Shown piece by piece: positions 51,939-60,460 of a stretch of 64,000 nucleotides of DNA (position 1 is the first letter of the stretch; every line of letters starts with the position of its first letter). Under the pieces are notes generated by a model, which searched no databases, was not told the DNA's origin, and worked only from the letters and a program-made list of their open reading frames with translations. The translations under genes and the position numbers were made by a program. Source of the DNA: Curtobacterium poinsettiae (GTDB taxonomy: Bacteria; Actinomycetota; Actinomycetes; Actinomycetales; Microbacteriaceae); NCBI RefSeq assembly GCF_025677645.1, contig NZ_CP106879.1:2108001-2172000 (forward strand). The letters run 5' to 3'.

Positions 51939-52976
51939 ATGGCATCACCGTGGACGGGCATCATCGAGGACGCGCGGCACTACCCGTCGCCGCACAACTC
52001 GCAACCGATCGTCGTGCGCGTCGAGGACGACCGCACCGCGACCGTGTTCTACGACCTGCGACGGGGGTTGCCGGCGGAGTCGTTCGGCATCCCGTTCGGG
52101 CACGTCTGCGCCGGGGTGTTCCTGGCCGGGCTCGACGTGGTGGCACGAGCGCACGGGTTCACCGTGCAGGAACGGCTCGACCACGCCGAGATGGACTTCG
52201 GACGACTCGGCGCCGGTCCGGACGACCACCTGCACCGGCTGGGCACGGTGACGTTGCGTCCGCACCTGGTCACCGTGGACGACCGGGAGGCCCTGGCCGG
52301 CTTCCTCGCACGGCGCACCTCGCGCAGGCCCTACGACGCAACACTCGTCGACGCCACCGCGATCGAGGCCGCGTCCGCCATCGCGTCGGAGGCCGGGCAA
52401 CGCTTCCGCACCACCGACGACCGGGCCACCGTCGACGAGATCGTGCGCGTCAACCAGGAGACCCTGTTCGACGACCTGCAACACGACGCCGTGCACGACG
52501 AGATCCTGCACTGGCTGCGGTTCTCGAAGCGACAGGCAGCAACCACCGGCGACGGGCTGTCCGCCGAGACGATGCTCATGCCCGGCCCGGTGCTCCGGTT
52601 CGCCATGGAGCACCGCGGGCTCTGGCAGGCCCCGGGCATCGGCGGGGTCTTCCGCAGGGTGTACCTGTCGACCATGCGGGGCGTCCGACAGCTCGCCTGG
52701 CTCGAGGGGCCGTTCAGCACCCCGGCCGAGTACGTCGAGGCCGGACGGGTCTTCATGCGCATCTGGCTGGAGTTCTCCGCCCGCGGCATCGCCATGCACC
52801 CCTTCGGCACCGTGATCACCAACCCGCGATCGCACGCCGCGTTCGTGGAACGTGCGGGCGTCGACGAGTCCGACGGGCGGATGGCCTGGATGCTGTTCCG
52901 CTTCGGACACAGCGACCCACCACCGCTGGCGCACCGCCGACCCGCAGCAGCGATGACCCTCGGCGGTGCCCGGTGA
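51939..52976 (+). CDS. Nitroreductase-fold flavoprotein (Acg-like)
   Basis: A 345-residue protein of the large nitroreductase-type group: N-terminal IIEDARHYPSPHNSQPIVVRVE (the HNSQP FMN loop), SRRPYD, and the C-terminal GIAMHPFGTVITNP and FRFGHSDPPP. The group includes the FMN-storing Acg proteins and oxidases of peptide azolines. ATG with GAGGGGG. The stop overlaps the ligase start by 4 nt, and it is divergent from the aminoacyl-CP operon, so it may oxidise or reduce a cluster intermediate (inference). Confidence 0.82.
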   Translation: MASPWTGIIEDARHYPSPHNSQPIVVRVEDDRTATVFYDLRRGLPAESFGIPFGHVCAGVFLAGLDVVARAHGFTVQERLDHAEMDFGRLGAGPDDHLHRLGTVTLRPHLVTVDDREALAGFLARRTSRRPYDATLVDATAIEAASAIASEAGQRFRTTDDRATVDEIVRVNQETLFDDLQHDAVHDEILHWLRFSKRQAATTGDGLSAETMLMPGPVLRFAMEHRGLWQAPGIGGVFRRVYLSTMRGVRQLAWLEGPFSTPAEYVEAGRVFMRIWLEFSARGIAMHPFGTVITNPRSHAAFVERAGVDESDGRMAWMLFRFGHSDPPPLAHRRPAAAMTLGGAR

Positions 52977-54547
52977 AACGCGCAGCGGTGTTCTCGGTGG
53001 TGTGGGTGGTCGAGACGTTCGTCGCGCTGTTCATGCCCCGCGTCGGCACCCACAAGCTCCTGCTCACGCCGGGCATCGAGCCGCTCCGCTGGACCCTCGG
53101 ACGCTGGCGCGCCTGGCGGACCGCGGAACGGGCTGCGAAGCGGGTCCCCGCGTACCGGGCGTTCCTGGCGGAGTCCGGACGCGCCTCCAGGCTCGACACC
53201 CGTGGTGGGATCGCCGCGGCGATCTCGGGACTGCCCGAGATGGACAAGGACTCCTACGTCAGGCGCTGGAGCATCCCCGAGCGCTGCGTCGACGGACGCC
53301 TGCCCCGACGCGGCGTCGTCGTCGACGAGTCCAGCGGGTCGAGCGGCACCCCGACCAGCTGGGTGCGCGGCCCCGACGAACGCCAGGCCACCCGACAGCT
53401 GCTGCAGCTCGGGTTCTCCCGCACCGCCAAGGACCTGTCGAAGCAGCCGTTCGTGCTCAACGCCTTCTCGCTCGGGGCCTGGGCCACCGGGATGAACGTG
53501 ACCGCCTCGCTCACCGAGTCCTCCATGATCAAGTCGATCGGCCCGGACCGCGACAAGATCGTGCAGACGATGCGCGAGTTCGGCACCGACTTCACCTACA
53601 TCATCTGCAGCTACCCACCGTTCCTGAAGGCCCTGTTCGAGGACGACCGGCTCGACTGGAGCCGGTACACGATCGTCGCCGCCTTCGGAGGCGAGGGCAT
53701 CAGCGAGAACATGCGCGCCCACATCGAGCAGTACGCCCAAGCCGTGCTCGGCTCCTACGGCGCGAGCGACCTCGAGATCAACCTCGGCATCGAGACACCG
53801 TTCAGCGTGCGGCTGCGCCGAGCGATCGCCGCATCACCGGAACTCTCCGCCGCCCTGACCAAGCAGGGCGAGTACGGGGTGCTGCCGATGGTGTTCCAGT
53901 TCAACCCGTTCGGCTACCTGATCGAGACGAACGACCTCGGCGAACTCGTCGTCACCATCGCCCGCTCCGAGAACATCAGTCCACGCATCCGCTACAACAT
54001 CCACGACCGCGGGCACGTGGTGCGGATGCAGGAGCTGCGGTCCGTGCTGCGGGCGACCGGACACGCGGCGCTCGCCGCCGAGGCCGAGCTCGACCTGCCG
54101 CTGCTGTTCCACTACGGCCGGTCCGACCTGTCCGTCGACTACAACGGCGCCGTCGTCGCACCCGACGTGGTCCGGGACGTCGTGTACGGCGACCCGGAAC
54201 TGCTCGAGGCCGTCGAGAACCACCGGCTGATCAGCTACGAGGACGACCGCGGCGACCGGCAGCTGCACATCGCGTTCCAGCTCGCCTCGGGTGCGGGCGG
54301 GTTCGACGCCGATGCCGCTCGCGGCGCCGTGGTCGCGGAGCTGCGCCGGCTGAACAAGGACTTCTCGAACGCGATCCGCACGGCGCCGCCCGGCACGCTG
54401 CCGACGGTGGCGTTCTACCCGTACCGGACGGGGCCGTTCCGCGAGGACGGCAAGAAGCTCAAGAACGAGTACGTGTGGCAGCTGCCGGCCGGGTCGGTCG
54501 AGCAGTGGGACCTCGACCTGTCGTGGGTCGCGGCGAAGGAGGCCTGA
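52973..54547 (+). CDS. Phenylacetate-CoA-ligase-like adenylate-forming enzyme
   Basis: A 524-residue protein of the PaaK/CapK branch of the ANL superfamily. The phosphate loop is DESSGSSGTPTSWVRG (about residue 120); YTIVAAFGGEGISENMRAHIEQYAQAVLGSYGASDLEINLG is the A4-A5 region; the C-terminal Lys region reads YRTGPFREDGKKLKNEY. The start has a hydrophobic segment (AVFSVVWVVETFVALFM). It should activate a carboxylic acid as adenylate; whether the acyl is passed to CoA, to the carrier protein or to an amine is unknown. GTG start overlaps the nitroreductase stop. Confidence 0.85.
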   Translation: MKRAAVFSVVWVVETFVALFMPRVGTHKLLLTPGIEPLRWTLGRWRAWRTAERAAKRVPAYRAFLAESGRASRLDTRGGIAAAISGLPEMDKDSYVRRWSIPERCVDGRLPRRGVVVDESSGSSGTPTSWVRGPDERQATRQLLQLGFSRTAKDLSKQPFVLNAFSLGAWATGMNVTASLTESSMIKSIGPDRDKIVQTMREFGTDFTYIICSYPPFLKALFEDDRLDWSRYTIVAAFGGEGISENMRAHIEQYAQAVLGSYGASDLEINLGIETPFSVRLRRAIAASPELSAALTKQGEYGVLPMVFQFNPFGYLIETNDLGELVVTIARSENISPRIRYNIHDRGHVVRMQELRSVLRATGHAALAAEAELDLPLLFHYGRSDLSVDYNGAVVAPDVVRDVVYGDPELLEAVENHRLISYEDDRGDRQLHIAFQLASGAGGFDADAARGAVVAELRRLNKDFSNAIRTAPPGTLPTVAFYPYRTGPFREDGKKLKNEYVWQLPAGSVEQWDLDLSWVAAKEA

Positions 54548-54565
54548 GCCGAGCCGGTTCCGGCG

Positions 54566-55117
54566 CTAGTCGTACTGCGGCGGCCAGTCGAAGGGCGCCG
54601 GCAGGTGCGGGACCTCGCCGACGGTCGTGACGACGAGGACGACCTGGCGCAGGTCCGTGAGCTCGATCGAGCGCGGGTTGCCGATCCTCCGGTGTCCGTC
54701 GACCCACACCGTCAGTTCGCCGCGCAGGCCACCGACGTGCTCCGGACCGAGCGAGACGCCCCACTCGTCGAAGAACTGGCCGAGCGTGAAGGGCTGTTCC
54801 GTCGGCGACTCGACGTGCACGATGCCCGAGGTGTCGTGCGTGTGGATCTCCGCGGCGAACTTCCGGCTGTCCGAGTGCCCGATGTTCGCCGGGACGGTCA
54901 CCGGTTCGTCGCCGTCCAGGATCGTCAGGTGCGTGTGCACGTGCTCGGCCAACCGTTCGCCCCAGACGTTCCGGAGCCCGGCGGCCTCGGCGCGGGCCGC
55001 CAGGTCGGACGGACGTGGCCAGGGCGGAGCATCGCGGGCGGTGACCGGTCCGGGTGCGGCACACCCGGACAGCAGCAGGAGTGCGGCCACCGCGACCGCG
55101 ACGCTCCGCAGGTTCAC
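54566..55117 (-). CDS. Lipoprotein of unknown function
   Basis: A 183-residue protein with signal VNLRSVAVAVAALLLLSGCAAPG (lipobox LSGC). The mature part shows HVHTHLTILDGDEPVTVPANIG, AEIHTHDTSGIVHVESPTE and FTLGQFFDEWGV, a His-rich pattern found in a family of secreted actinobacterial proteins of unknown role; the paired HTH/HVH motifs suggest metal binding. GTG overlaps the stop of the aldo/keto reductase gene upstream. Confidence 0.8.
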   Translation of the reverse strand: MNLRSVAVAVAALLLLSGCAAPGPVTARDAPPWPRPSDLAARAEAAGLRNVWGERLAEHVHTHLTILDGDEPVTVPANIGHSDSRKFAAEIHTHDTSGIVHVESPTEQPFTLGQFFDEWGVSLGPEHVGGLRGELTVWVDGHRRIGNPRSIELTDLRQVVLVVTTVGEVPHLPAPFDWPPQYD

Positions 55118-56094
55118 CAGCGGTCGTGGACGCTCGGGCGGAACCACGTGTCGTACAGGTCGTGCACGGTGGCGTCGAGGCCCTCGATCGGCGGCAGGTC
55201 GCCGGCTGCGGCGTTCGAGCGCGCCTGCTCCGGGTTGCGCGCGCCGGGGATCGCCGCGGTGACGCCGTCCTGCGCGAGGATCCACGCGAGCGCCGCCTGC
55301 GGGACCGAGACGGCGTCGGGCAGCGACGCCGCGAAGGTCTGCGCGGCGCGCACGCCGTCGTCGTAGTCGACGCCGCTGAAGGTCTCGCCCTGGTCGAAGG
55401 CCTCGCCGTGGCGGTTGTAGTTGCGGTGGTCGCCCTCGGCGAACGACGTGTCGGTCGTGTACTTGCCGGAGAGTAGCCCCGAGGCCAACGGGACGCGCGC
55501 AAGGATGCCGACCCCTGCCTCCCGGGCCGCCGGCAGCACGCGGTCGAGCGGCTTGAGCCGGAACGCGTTGAGGATGATCTGGACGCTCGCGACGCCGGGC
55601 CGGGCGATCGCGGTGAGGGCCTGGTCGGCGGTCTCGACGCTGACGCCGTAGGCGGCGACCGAGCCGTCGGCGACCAGCGCGTCGAGGGCGTCGTAGACGG
55701 CGTCGTCCTGGTAGACCGGGGTCGGCGGACAGTGCAGCTGCACGAGGTCGAGGGTGTCCTGCCCGAGGTTCCTCCGCGAGCGGTCGACCCACTCGCGGAA
55801 GTTCGCGGCGACGTAGTTCTCGGGGACCTGGTCGGCGCGACGGCCCATCTTTGTGGTGATCGTCAGTGGCACGTCGGGGTTCGCGGCACGCCACGCGCCG
55901 ATGAGCTGCTCGCTCCGGCCGTCGCCGTAGACGTCGGCGGTGTCGAACAGGGTGACACCCGACTCGACGGAGGCGTCCATGACGGCGTTCGCGTCGGCTT
56001 CGGAGACGGGACCCCAGTCACCGCCGAACTGCCAGGTGCCGAGACCGATGGGGGAGACGGAGCGGCCGGTGCGGCCGAGGGTGCGACTCTGCAT
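55114..56094 (-). CDS. Aldo/keto reductase
   Basis: A 326-residue (beta/alpha)8 NADPH oxidoreductase. LFDTADVYGDGRSEQLIG holds the catalytic Asp and Tyr, ITTKMG the Lys, LVQLHCPP the His and the late IPGARNPEQARSNAAA the cofactor loop. Physiological substrate unknown. ATG lies 7 nt after TACGCT (minus, 56107-56102), so probably leaderless. Confidence 0.9.
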   Translation of the reverse strand: MQSRTLGRTGRSVSPIGLGTWQFGGDWGPVSEADANAVMDASVESGVTLFDTADVYGDGRSEQLIGAWRAANPDVPLTITTKMGRRADQVPENYVAANFREWVDRSRRNLGQDTLDLVQLHCPPTPVYQDDAVYDALDALVADGSVAAYGVSVETADQALTAIARPGVASVQIILNAFRLKPLDRVLPAAREAGVGILARVPLASGLLSGKYTTDTSFAEGDHRNYNRHGEAFDQGETFSGVDYDDGVRAAQTFAASLPDAVSVPQAALAWILAQDGVTAAIPGARNPEQARSNAAAGDLPPIEGLDATVHDLYDTWFRPSVHDRW

Positions 56095-56135
56095 GCGTCC
56101 GAGCGTAGTCAGACGCGCACGGGCGGTGTCCAGTC

Positions 56136-56180
56136 GGGCGGGGTTCGGCCGAGCAGGGTTCGGCCGAGCGGGGTTCAGCC
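56136..56180. repeat. 15-bp tandem repeat, three units
   Basis: Units at 56136, 56151 and 56166 follow GAGCGGGGTTCGGCC with one or two changes each. They lie between the aldo/keto reductase promoter and the end of the next gene; the third unit covers that gene's stop codon. Candidate variable-number repeat. Confidence 0.65.
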
Positions 56181-56708
56181 GATCGTGGAGACGCCACGGC
56201 GCAGGAGCGCTCGCGCCGCCCGGGCGCGGGGGATGACCCAGACGGCTGCCCACAGGGCCATCGCGCTCCACAGCAGGATGAGCATCGTCGTGATGAGCGT
56301 GCCGTGCTGGTCGCGCATCGACCACGTCATCGCGATCCACAGCACGCCGAGGACGACCTTGCCCCAGCCAGCGCCCTCACGGTCCGCCTGGGCCTGGACG
56401 AGCGGGATCCACTGGTCCGCCGGCACACCCGCGGGCACCTGACCGTCGGCGATCCACTCGCGCACGACGATCGACCGTTCGTAGCCACCCTCGGCGCGCC
56501 AGGCGCGGCGCTGCAGGACGACGGCGATCGCGGCTCCGGCCGCCGCGGTCGGGATGCCGACCGAGACCAGGACGGTGGTGGTCGCCTCGGTCCACGAGGA
56601 CAGGACCAGCATGACCAGGACGACGGCGAAGGCCGCGCCCGTCACGCCCGCACCGAGCAGGCGGAGCCGCCCGGCTTCGTCGAGGACACCGACTCCGACA
56701 CCGTTCAC
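56175..56708 (-). CDS. Hypothetical membrane protein, four helices
   Basis: A 177-residue protein with two helix pairs (about 15-37 and 43-66; 118-138 and 140-160) around a soluble, Asp/Glu/Gln-rich middle. I do not recognise the family. GTG start lies 7 nt after TACGCT (minus, 56721-56716), the same leaderless pattern as the next gene on this strand. Possibly a small envelope or stress protein; no functional clue. Confidence 0.7.
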   Translation of the reverse strand: MNGVGVGVLDEAGRLRLLGAGVTGAAFAVVLVMLVLSSWTEATTTVLVSVGIPTAAAGAAIAVVLQRRAWRAEGGYERSIVVREWIADGQVPAGVPADQWIPLVQAQADREGAGWGKVVLGVLWIAMTWSMRDQHGTLITTMLILLWSAMALWAAVWVIPRARAARALLRRGVSTIG

Positions 56709-56750
56709 GGGAGAGAGCGTACCTGCGGTGATCGGGGGCCGGGCTGTTCG

Positions 56751-57623
56751 TCAGCCCAGTGCCAGCAACCAGCACATGCCGGCGGCGGCGAAGGCCATCG
56801 CCCAGCTCACCAGGCTGCCGATCAAGAAGTACTCGGCCTGGTAGCCGGTCGTCTCGCGGCGGATCTCGGGGAAGCGGACGATCCCCTTCGCGGCGATCAG
56901 CGCCGCGACGACGGGGAAGGCGCCGGCCAACGAGAACCCGGCCAGCAACAGGCGCTCGATCGGGCCGATCATGCGTCCGCCCTTGAGGGTGACCGTGCCG
57001 TCTGCGTCTGTGTCTGCGTCTGCGTTCCCGTCGTCCGCGGGAGCCCGGGTGGTGCGGCGCCAGTCGAAGCGCTTCCGGCGGGTCGGTTCGGCCGCCACTG
57101 CACCGGCCCTTGCGTCGGGGGACAGCCCCGGTGGCAGCGCCTGGGCGACGACCACGTTGGCCGAGTCGACCAGGAACAGTGCGGACCCGATGCCGGCGAC
57201 GAGCGCCGGGAGCGGCACCGCTCCGACGAACGCCGGGCCGGCGTCACGGTGCCAGTCGACCACGAAGCCGGAGGCGTCGGCAGGCGGCACCCAGAGCAGC
57301 AGCACGGCGACGGCGACGGCGAGCAGGACGGCCGGCCAGGACCCCGAGCGTCGGAGCCAGGGGAGTGTCCGATCGCGACCGCCGGGTGCACCGCCGGACC
57401 GCACCGGGATCGTCGTCGCGACCCACAGGGCTGCGAGGACGACCGCGACCAGCACCGTCCAGACCGCGAGGCCGAGGCCGAGCACCGCCACGGTCGTCAC
57501 GGCGGCCCAGAGCACGACGATCACGGTGGTCGTCAGCACGCGTCGTGGTGCGGCGTCGGTCCCGGTCCGTGCGCGGACGACGTCGGCGAGCCCGACCAGG
57601 GTCAGGAGGACGCCGGCGAGCAT
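56751..57623 (-). CDS. Polytopic membrane partner of SatD (DUF3307-like C terminus)
   Basis: A 290-residue protein with seven to eight helices. The C-terminal part (GGRMIGPIERLLLAGFSLAGAFPVVAALIAAKGIVRFPEI and AEYFLIGSLVSWAMAFA) looks like the DUF3307 proteins that often accompany SatD. A charged Asp/Ala loop (about 195-215) separates the halves. ATG shares one base with the SatD stop (TGATG), so the two are coupled. Confidence 0.72.
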   Translation of the reverse strand: MLAGVLLTLVGLADVVRARTGTDAAPRRVLTTTVIVVLWAAVTTVAVLGLGLAVWTVLVAVVLAALWVATTIPVRSGGAPGGRDRTLPWLRRSGSWPAVLLAVAVAVLLLWVPPADASGFVVDWHRDAGPAFVGAVPLPALVAGIGSALFLVDSANVVVAQALPPGLSPDARAGAVAAEPTRRKRFDWRRTTRAPADDGNADADTDADGTVTLKGGRMIGPIERLLLAGFSLAGAFPVVAALIAAKGIVRFPEIRRETTGYQAEYFLIGSLVSWAMAFAAAGMCWLLALG

Positions 57624-58267
57624 CAGCGGCCCCCATCGCCGAGGACACGCAGGCCCTCGACCAGGGCGGCGACGCCCGACTTCTGCACGGACTGGGACAC
57701 CGCCGACGGGGTGATCCCCTCGTCCGCGGCGATCTGCGCCTGCGTCCGGCCCTGCACCAGACCGAGTGCGATCCGGCGGGCGCGGGGTGCGAGTCGCGAG
57801 ACGACGTGGTCGCGGCTGAGGAAGTAGGCGTTCACGAGTCGCTCCGTCGTTCCGTGGCGGTCGTCGGCGTCGTGGTACCAGGACCGCAGGAACGCGGTCC
57901 TGCCGTCCTCGCGCCGGTGGGTCTCGTTGATGGCGTCCCGCGCCGACCACCAGCCCGGGCCGTCCTGCAGCGGCCCGGCGCCGCCGGTGCCGATCGTCCG
58001 GACCTGCCCGCGGCCGATGCCGAGGCGGATCTGCACGGTCGGAGGGAGTGCGAGGGTCGCGGCCGTCGTCGCCACGAGGGCATCGGTGAGCGTGCCGTAG
58101 ATGACCTGGAACTCGTCGCCGACCGTGGCGTGCAAGGGGTCGAGCGCGGCGACGTCCGCGGTACTGTCGAACGCGCGCTCCACGTCGTGCTGGGCTGCGG
58201 AGCGGTCCTCGAGCATGCGGGAGTCGACCAGGTCGACGATCACGGCTACGACTGGCTCGGACTGCAT
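57623..58267 (-). CDS. SatD family protein
   Basis: A 214-residue protein of the SatD family. The N-terminal VVAVIVDLVDSRMLEDRSAAQHDVERAF is the family signature; the C-terminal part contains a helix-turn-helix (RTQAQIAADEGITPSAVSQSVQKSG, about 175-200), so it may bind DNA. SatD was first named in the Streptococcus mutans acid-tolerance locus; its biochemical role is unknown. ATG lies 6 nt after TATGCT (minus, 58279-58274) in an A+T-rich region that could hold its own operator. Confidence 0.82.
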   Translation of the reverse strand: MQSEPVVAVIVDLVDSRMLEDRSAAQHDVERAFDSTADVAALDPLHATVGDEFQVIYGTLTDALVATTAATLALPPTVQIRLGIGRGQVRTIGTGGAGPLQDGPGWWSARDAINETHRREDGRTAFLRSWYHDADDRHGTTERLVNAYFLSRDHVVSRLAPRARRIALGLVQGRTQAQIAADEGITPSAVSQSVQKSGVAALVEGLRVLGDGGR

Positions 58268-58395
58268 GGGTTAAGCATAGAGCTTCATATCGTCGAAAGT
58301 AAGCCTCGGGCTAAACCACCGCGGTCATCAGCGCTGCCGAGGTGTGGCCCTCGGCTCGACGACGATCGAGTGCTGACGCCCTAGGATCGTGGTGA

Positions 58396-58468
58396 GGGCC
58401 TTTAGCTCAGCTGGTAGAGCGCCACGTTTACACCGTGGATGTCGTCGGTTCGATCCCGGCAGGGCCCA
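58396..58468 (+). tRNA. tRNA-Val (TAC)
   Basis: A 73-nt cloverleaf: acceptor GGGCCTT/AGGGCCC (one G-U), D-arm GCTC/GAGC, anticodon stem CCACG/CGTGG with loop TTTACAC (anticodon TAC), T-arm GTCGG/CCGGC. TAGGAT at 58382 is a possible -10. CCACCGAG from 58466 pairs with CTCGGTGG at 58504 and may end the transcript. Confidence 0.93.
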
Positions 58469-58511
58469 CCGAGAGGACCCTGGTCGCTGGCGTCGTCTGG
58501 CCGCTCGGTGG

Positions 58512-59465
58512 TCAGCTGGTGGGGACCACGTCCCAGTGCTCGCGGATGAGGCCGCCGTCGACGCGGAACAGGTCGGCAGCGAGCAGCGGATCGCCCGGCT
58601 TCGCGCCGACCGCCCGGGAGAAGGTCCAGACGATGTCACCGTCGGAGAGCGAGATGACGGACTGCTGCGCCGGGAACTGCGCACCGCTCCCGAACAGCTG
58701 CTGCAGCGCTGCAGTCCCGTTCGGGGCAACGGAGTTGTGCTGCAGGTACGCCGGGTCGAAGGCGCGGTCGAGGATCGAAGCGTCGTGGTCACGGAACAGC
58801 GTGTCGTACGCCGAGACCGCGAGGACGCGGTTGCGTTCTTCCTGACGTTCCGACGGCGCGGTGGTGGGGTGTGCCGGCCGGTACAGGTCACTGAACATGG
58901 TGTTCGTGTTCCCGCTTGCCGGGGTACCCGTCGGGATGGGCTGCTCGAGCGACCAGTGCTCCACGATCCGACCGTGTTGGAGACGGAACAGGTCGACGGC
59001 GGCATCCCCGCGTCGTTCGTCGCGCGGGTCCGGTGCGATCTGCCAGTGCACCGCGACGAGGTCGCCGTCCGCCGCGGTGCGCTTGATCACCGCTTGGGCG
59101 CCAGGGACACGGGTGCGGTCCGCCGAGAACTGGGCGAGGAGGCCCTTCGGTCCGGTAGTGGTTCCCGCGCCGTGCGTGACTGCGCTCGAGGACACGAACC
59201 GTGCCGCGAGCTGCCGGGACGACCTGCTGTCGGGATCAGCGAAGCTCTGGGTGACGAGCGTCCGGACGATGCAGGCGTTGCGGCGTTCGGTGGCGGTGTC
59301 CCGCCGGTCTCCGGCGACCGTCACGGTCGGCTTCGAGTGGGTCGCGGGAGCGGCCGCTGCCGGCGTGGAGACGACGAGGCCGGTGAGGAGGGCGGCTCCG
59401 GCGATGGCCGCGGCGCCACGGGCCATGCGGCTGCTTCGTGTGCGTGTGATCAGGTCGTTGGTCAT
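58512..59465 (-). CDS. Secreted protein with two SnoaL-like domains
   Basis: A 317-residue protein: signal peptide with AAAIAGAALLTGLVVSTPAAAAPA (cleavage near 39), then two repeated cone-shaped NTF2/SnoaL-type domains. Both end alike: DLFRLQHGRIVEHWSLEQPIP and DLFRVDGGLIREHWDVVP. Such proteins are often annotated as SnoaL-like aldol condensation enzymes, but the family is broad and no catalytic residue is certain. It lies on the same strand as the NmrA-type reductase, 43 nt after it, and may be in its operon. Confidence 0.85.
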   Translation of the reverse strand: MTNDLITRTRSSRMARGAAAIAGAALLTGLVVSTPAAAAPATHSKPTVTVAGDRRDTATERRNACIVRTLVTQSFADPDSRSSRQLAARFVSSSAVTHGAGTTTGPKGLLAQFSADRTRVPGAQAVIKRTAADGDLVAVHWQIAPDPRDERRGDAAVDLFRLQHGRIVEHWSLEQPIPTGTPASGNTNTMFSDLYRPAHPTTAPSERQEERNRVLAVSAYDTLFRDHDASILDRAFDPAYLQHNSVAPNGTAALQQLFGSGAQFPAQQSVISLSDGDIVWTFSRAVGAKPGDPLLAADLFRVDGGLIREHWDVVPTS

Positions 59466-59508
59466 GGTGTGCTCCTGCTCGTGTGTGGTTGACGGGACTG
59501 GACGCGGG

Positions 59509-60369
59509 TCACTGCGCCGCGATGGCTGCGAGGCCTTCGGCGAGCGGGGTCGTCGGTCGGCCGATGAGCGCCTCGAGCTCCCCGCTCGTGTGGGCGAGGG
59601 CCCCGTCGCGGATGCCCGCGTCCAGGGCCACGACGAACGCGACCGTGCCCTCGTCGAGCCCCGCTGCCCGGAGGGACGCTGCGTGTTCGTCCGTGCTCAG
59701 TGCCTGGTAGCGCACCGGTGCACCGATGACGTCGGTGAGGGCGTCGGCGAGCTCGGCGTGGGTCCACGCGACGTTGCCGGAGAGCTCGAACACACGCCCG
59801 GCGGTCTCGTCGTCGAGCGCCGCCGCCGCGGCTGCTTCCGCGAAGTCGCGTCGACTGGCGCTGGCGACACGGCCGTCGCCGACACTGGCCGCGATCACAC
59901 CGCTCTGCCGCGCGACGTCGATGGCGGTCGCGTAGTTCTCGGTGTACCAACCGTTCCGGAGGATCGTGGCGGGGACACCGGAGGCGGCGATGGCCTCCTC
60001 CGTGGCCTTGTGCTCAGGGGCGAGGATCAAGTCCGAGCGGCCAGCATCGAGGACGCTCGTGTAGATGATCCTGCTGGCGCCGGCCGCCGCGGAGGCGTCG
60101 ATCACCGCGGTGTGCTGCGCGACGCGTTGCCCGACGGCATCGCTCGAGATCAGGACGACGACGTCGCCGGCACCGATGACGTCAGCGATCGTGCTCGGAC
60201 GGGAGTAGTCGAGCACGGCGGTGCGAACCCCCAGTGCCGCCAGGTCTTCGATCCGCGTGAGGTCGCGCGACGTCGCGATCACGGACCCGGGGTCGGCCCC
60301 GCGTTCGATGAGGGCCTCGACGACGAGGCGGCCGAGGTGGCCGGAAGCGGCGGTGACGATGATGGACAC
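59509..60369 (-). CDS. NmrA/SDR-type NAD(P)H-binding reductase
   Basis: A 286-residue atypical short-chain dehydrogenase: IIVTAASGHLGRLVVEALIERG is the NAD(P)-binding motif and TILRNGWYTENY the usual NmrA-like active-site region (YtfG/quinone reductase 2 type). Relatives reduce quinones or sense redox state. GTG at 60369 with AAGGAG upstream fits the fold start; the open frame runs 24 codons further. Divergent from the HxlR regulator, a common pairing for this enzyme class. Confidence 0.9.
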   Translation of the reverse strand: MSIIVTAASGHLGRLVVEALIERGADPGSVIATSRDLTRIEDLAALGVRTAVLDYSRPSTIADVIGAGDVVVLISSDAVGQRVAQHTAVIDASAAAGASRIIYTSVLDAGRSDLILAPEHKATEEAIAASGVPATILRNGWYTENYATAIDVARQSGVIAASVGDGRVASASRRDFAEAAAAAALDDETAGRVFELSGNVAWTHAELADALTDVIGAPVRYQALSTDEHAASLRAAGLDEGTVAFVVALDAGIRDGALAHTSGELEALIGRPTTPLAEGLAAIAAQ

Positions 60370-60425
60370 GAGGTCTCCTTCAGCAGTGTTCAGCGGGTGA
60401 TCGCAGCATCGCAGGAAACCCCCCT

Positions 60426-60460
60426 GTACGGAGGTACGCACCTTTTCGTAAGCTACTTAC
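60426..60460. promoter_or_regulatory. HxlR operator region
   Basis: Two inverted repeats: GTAC-ggag-GTAC (60426-60437) and GTAAG-cta-CTTAC (60448-60460). The second ends at the base before the HxlR ATG and includes a TAAGCT -10 box set 6 nt from it, so binding would shut off the regulator gene; the first lies toward the reductase promoter. Confidence 0.6.

Noticed and set aside
47375..54547. Exosortase/PEP-CTERM locus
   Set aside because: The hydrolase and ligase resemble genes seen beside exosortases, but there is no exosortase, no PEP-CTERM protein and no sugar-polymer genes in the cluster.
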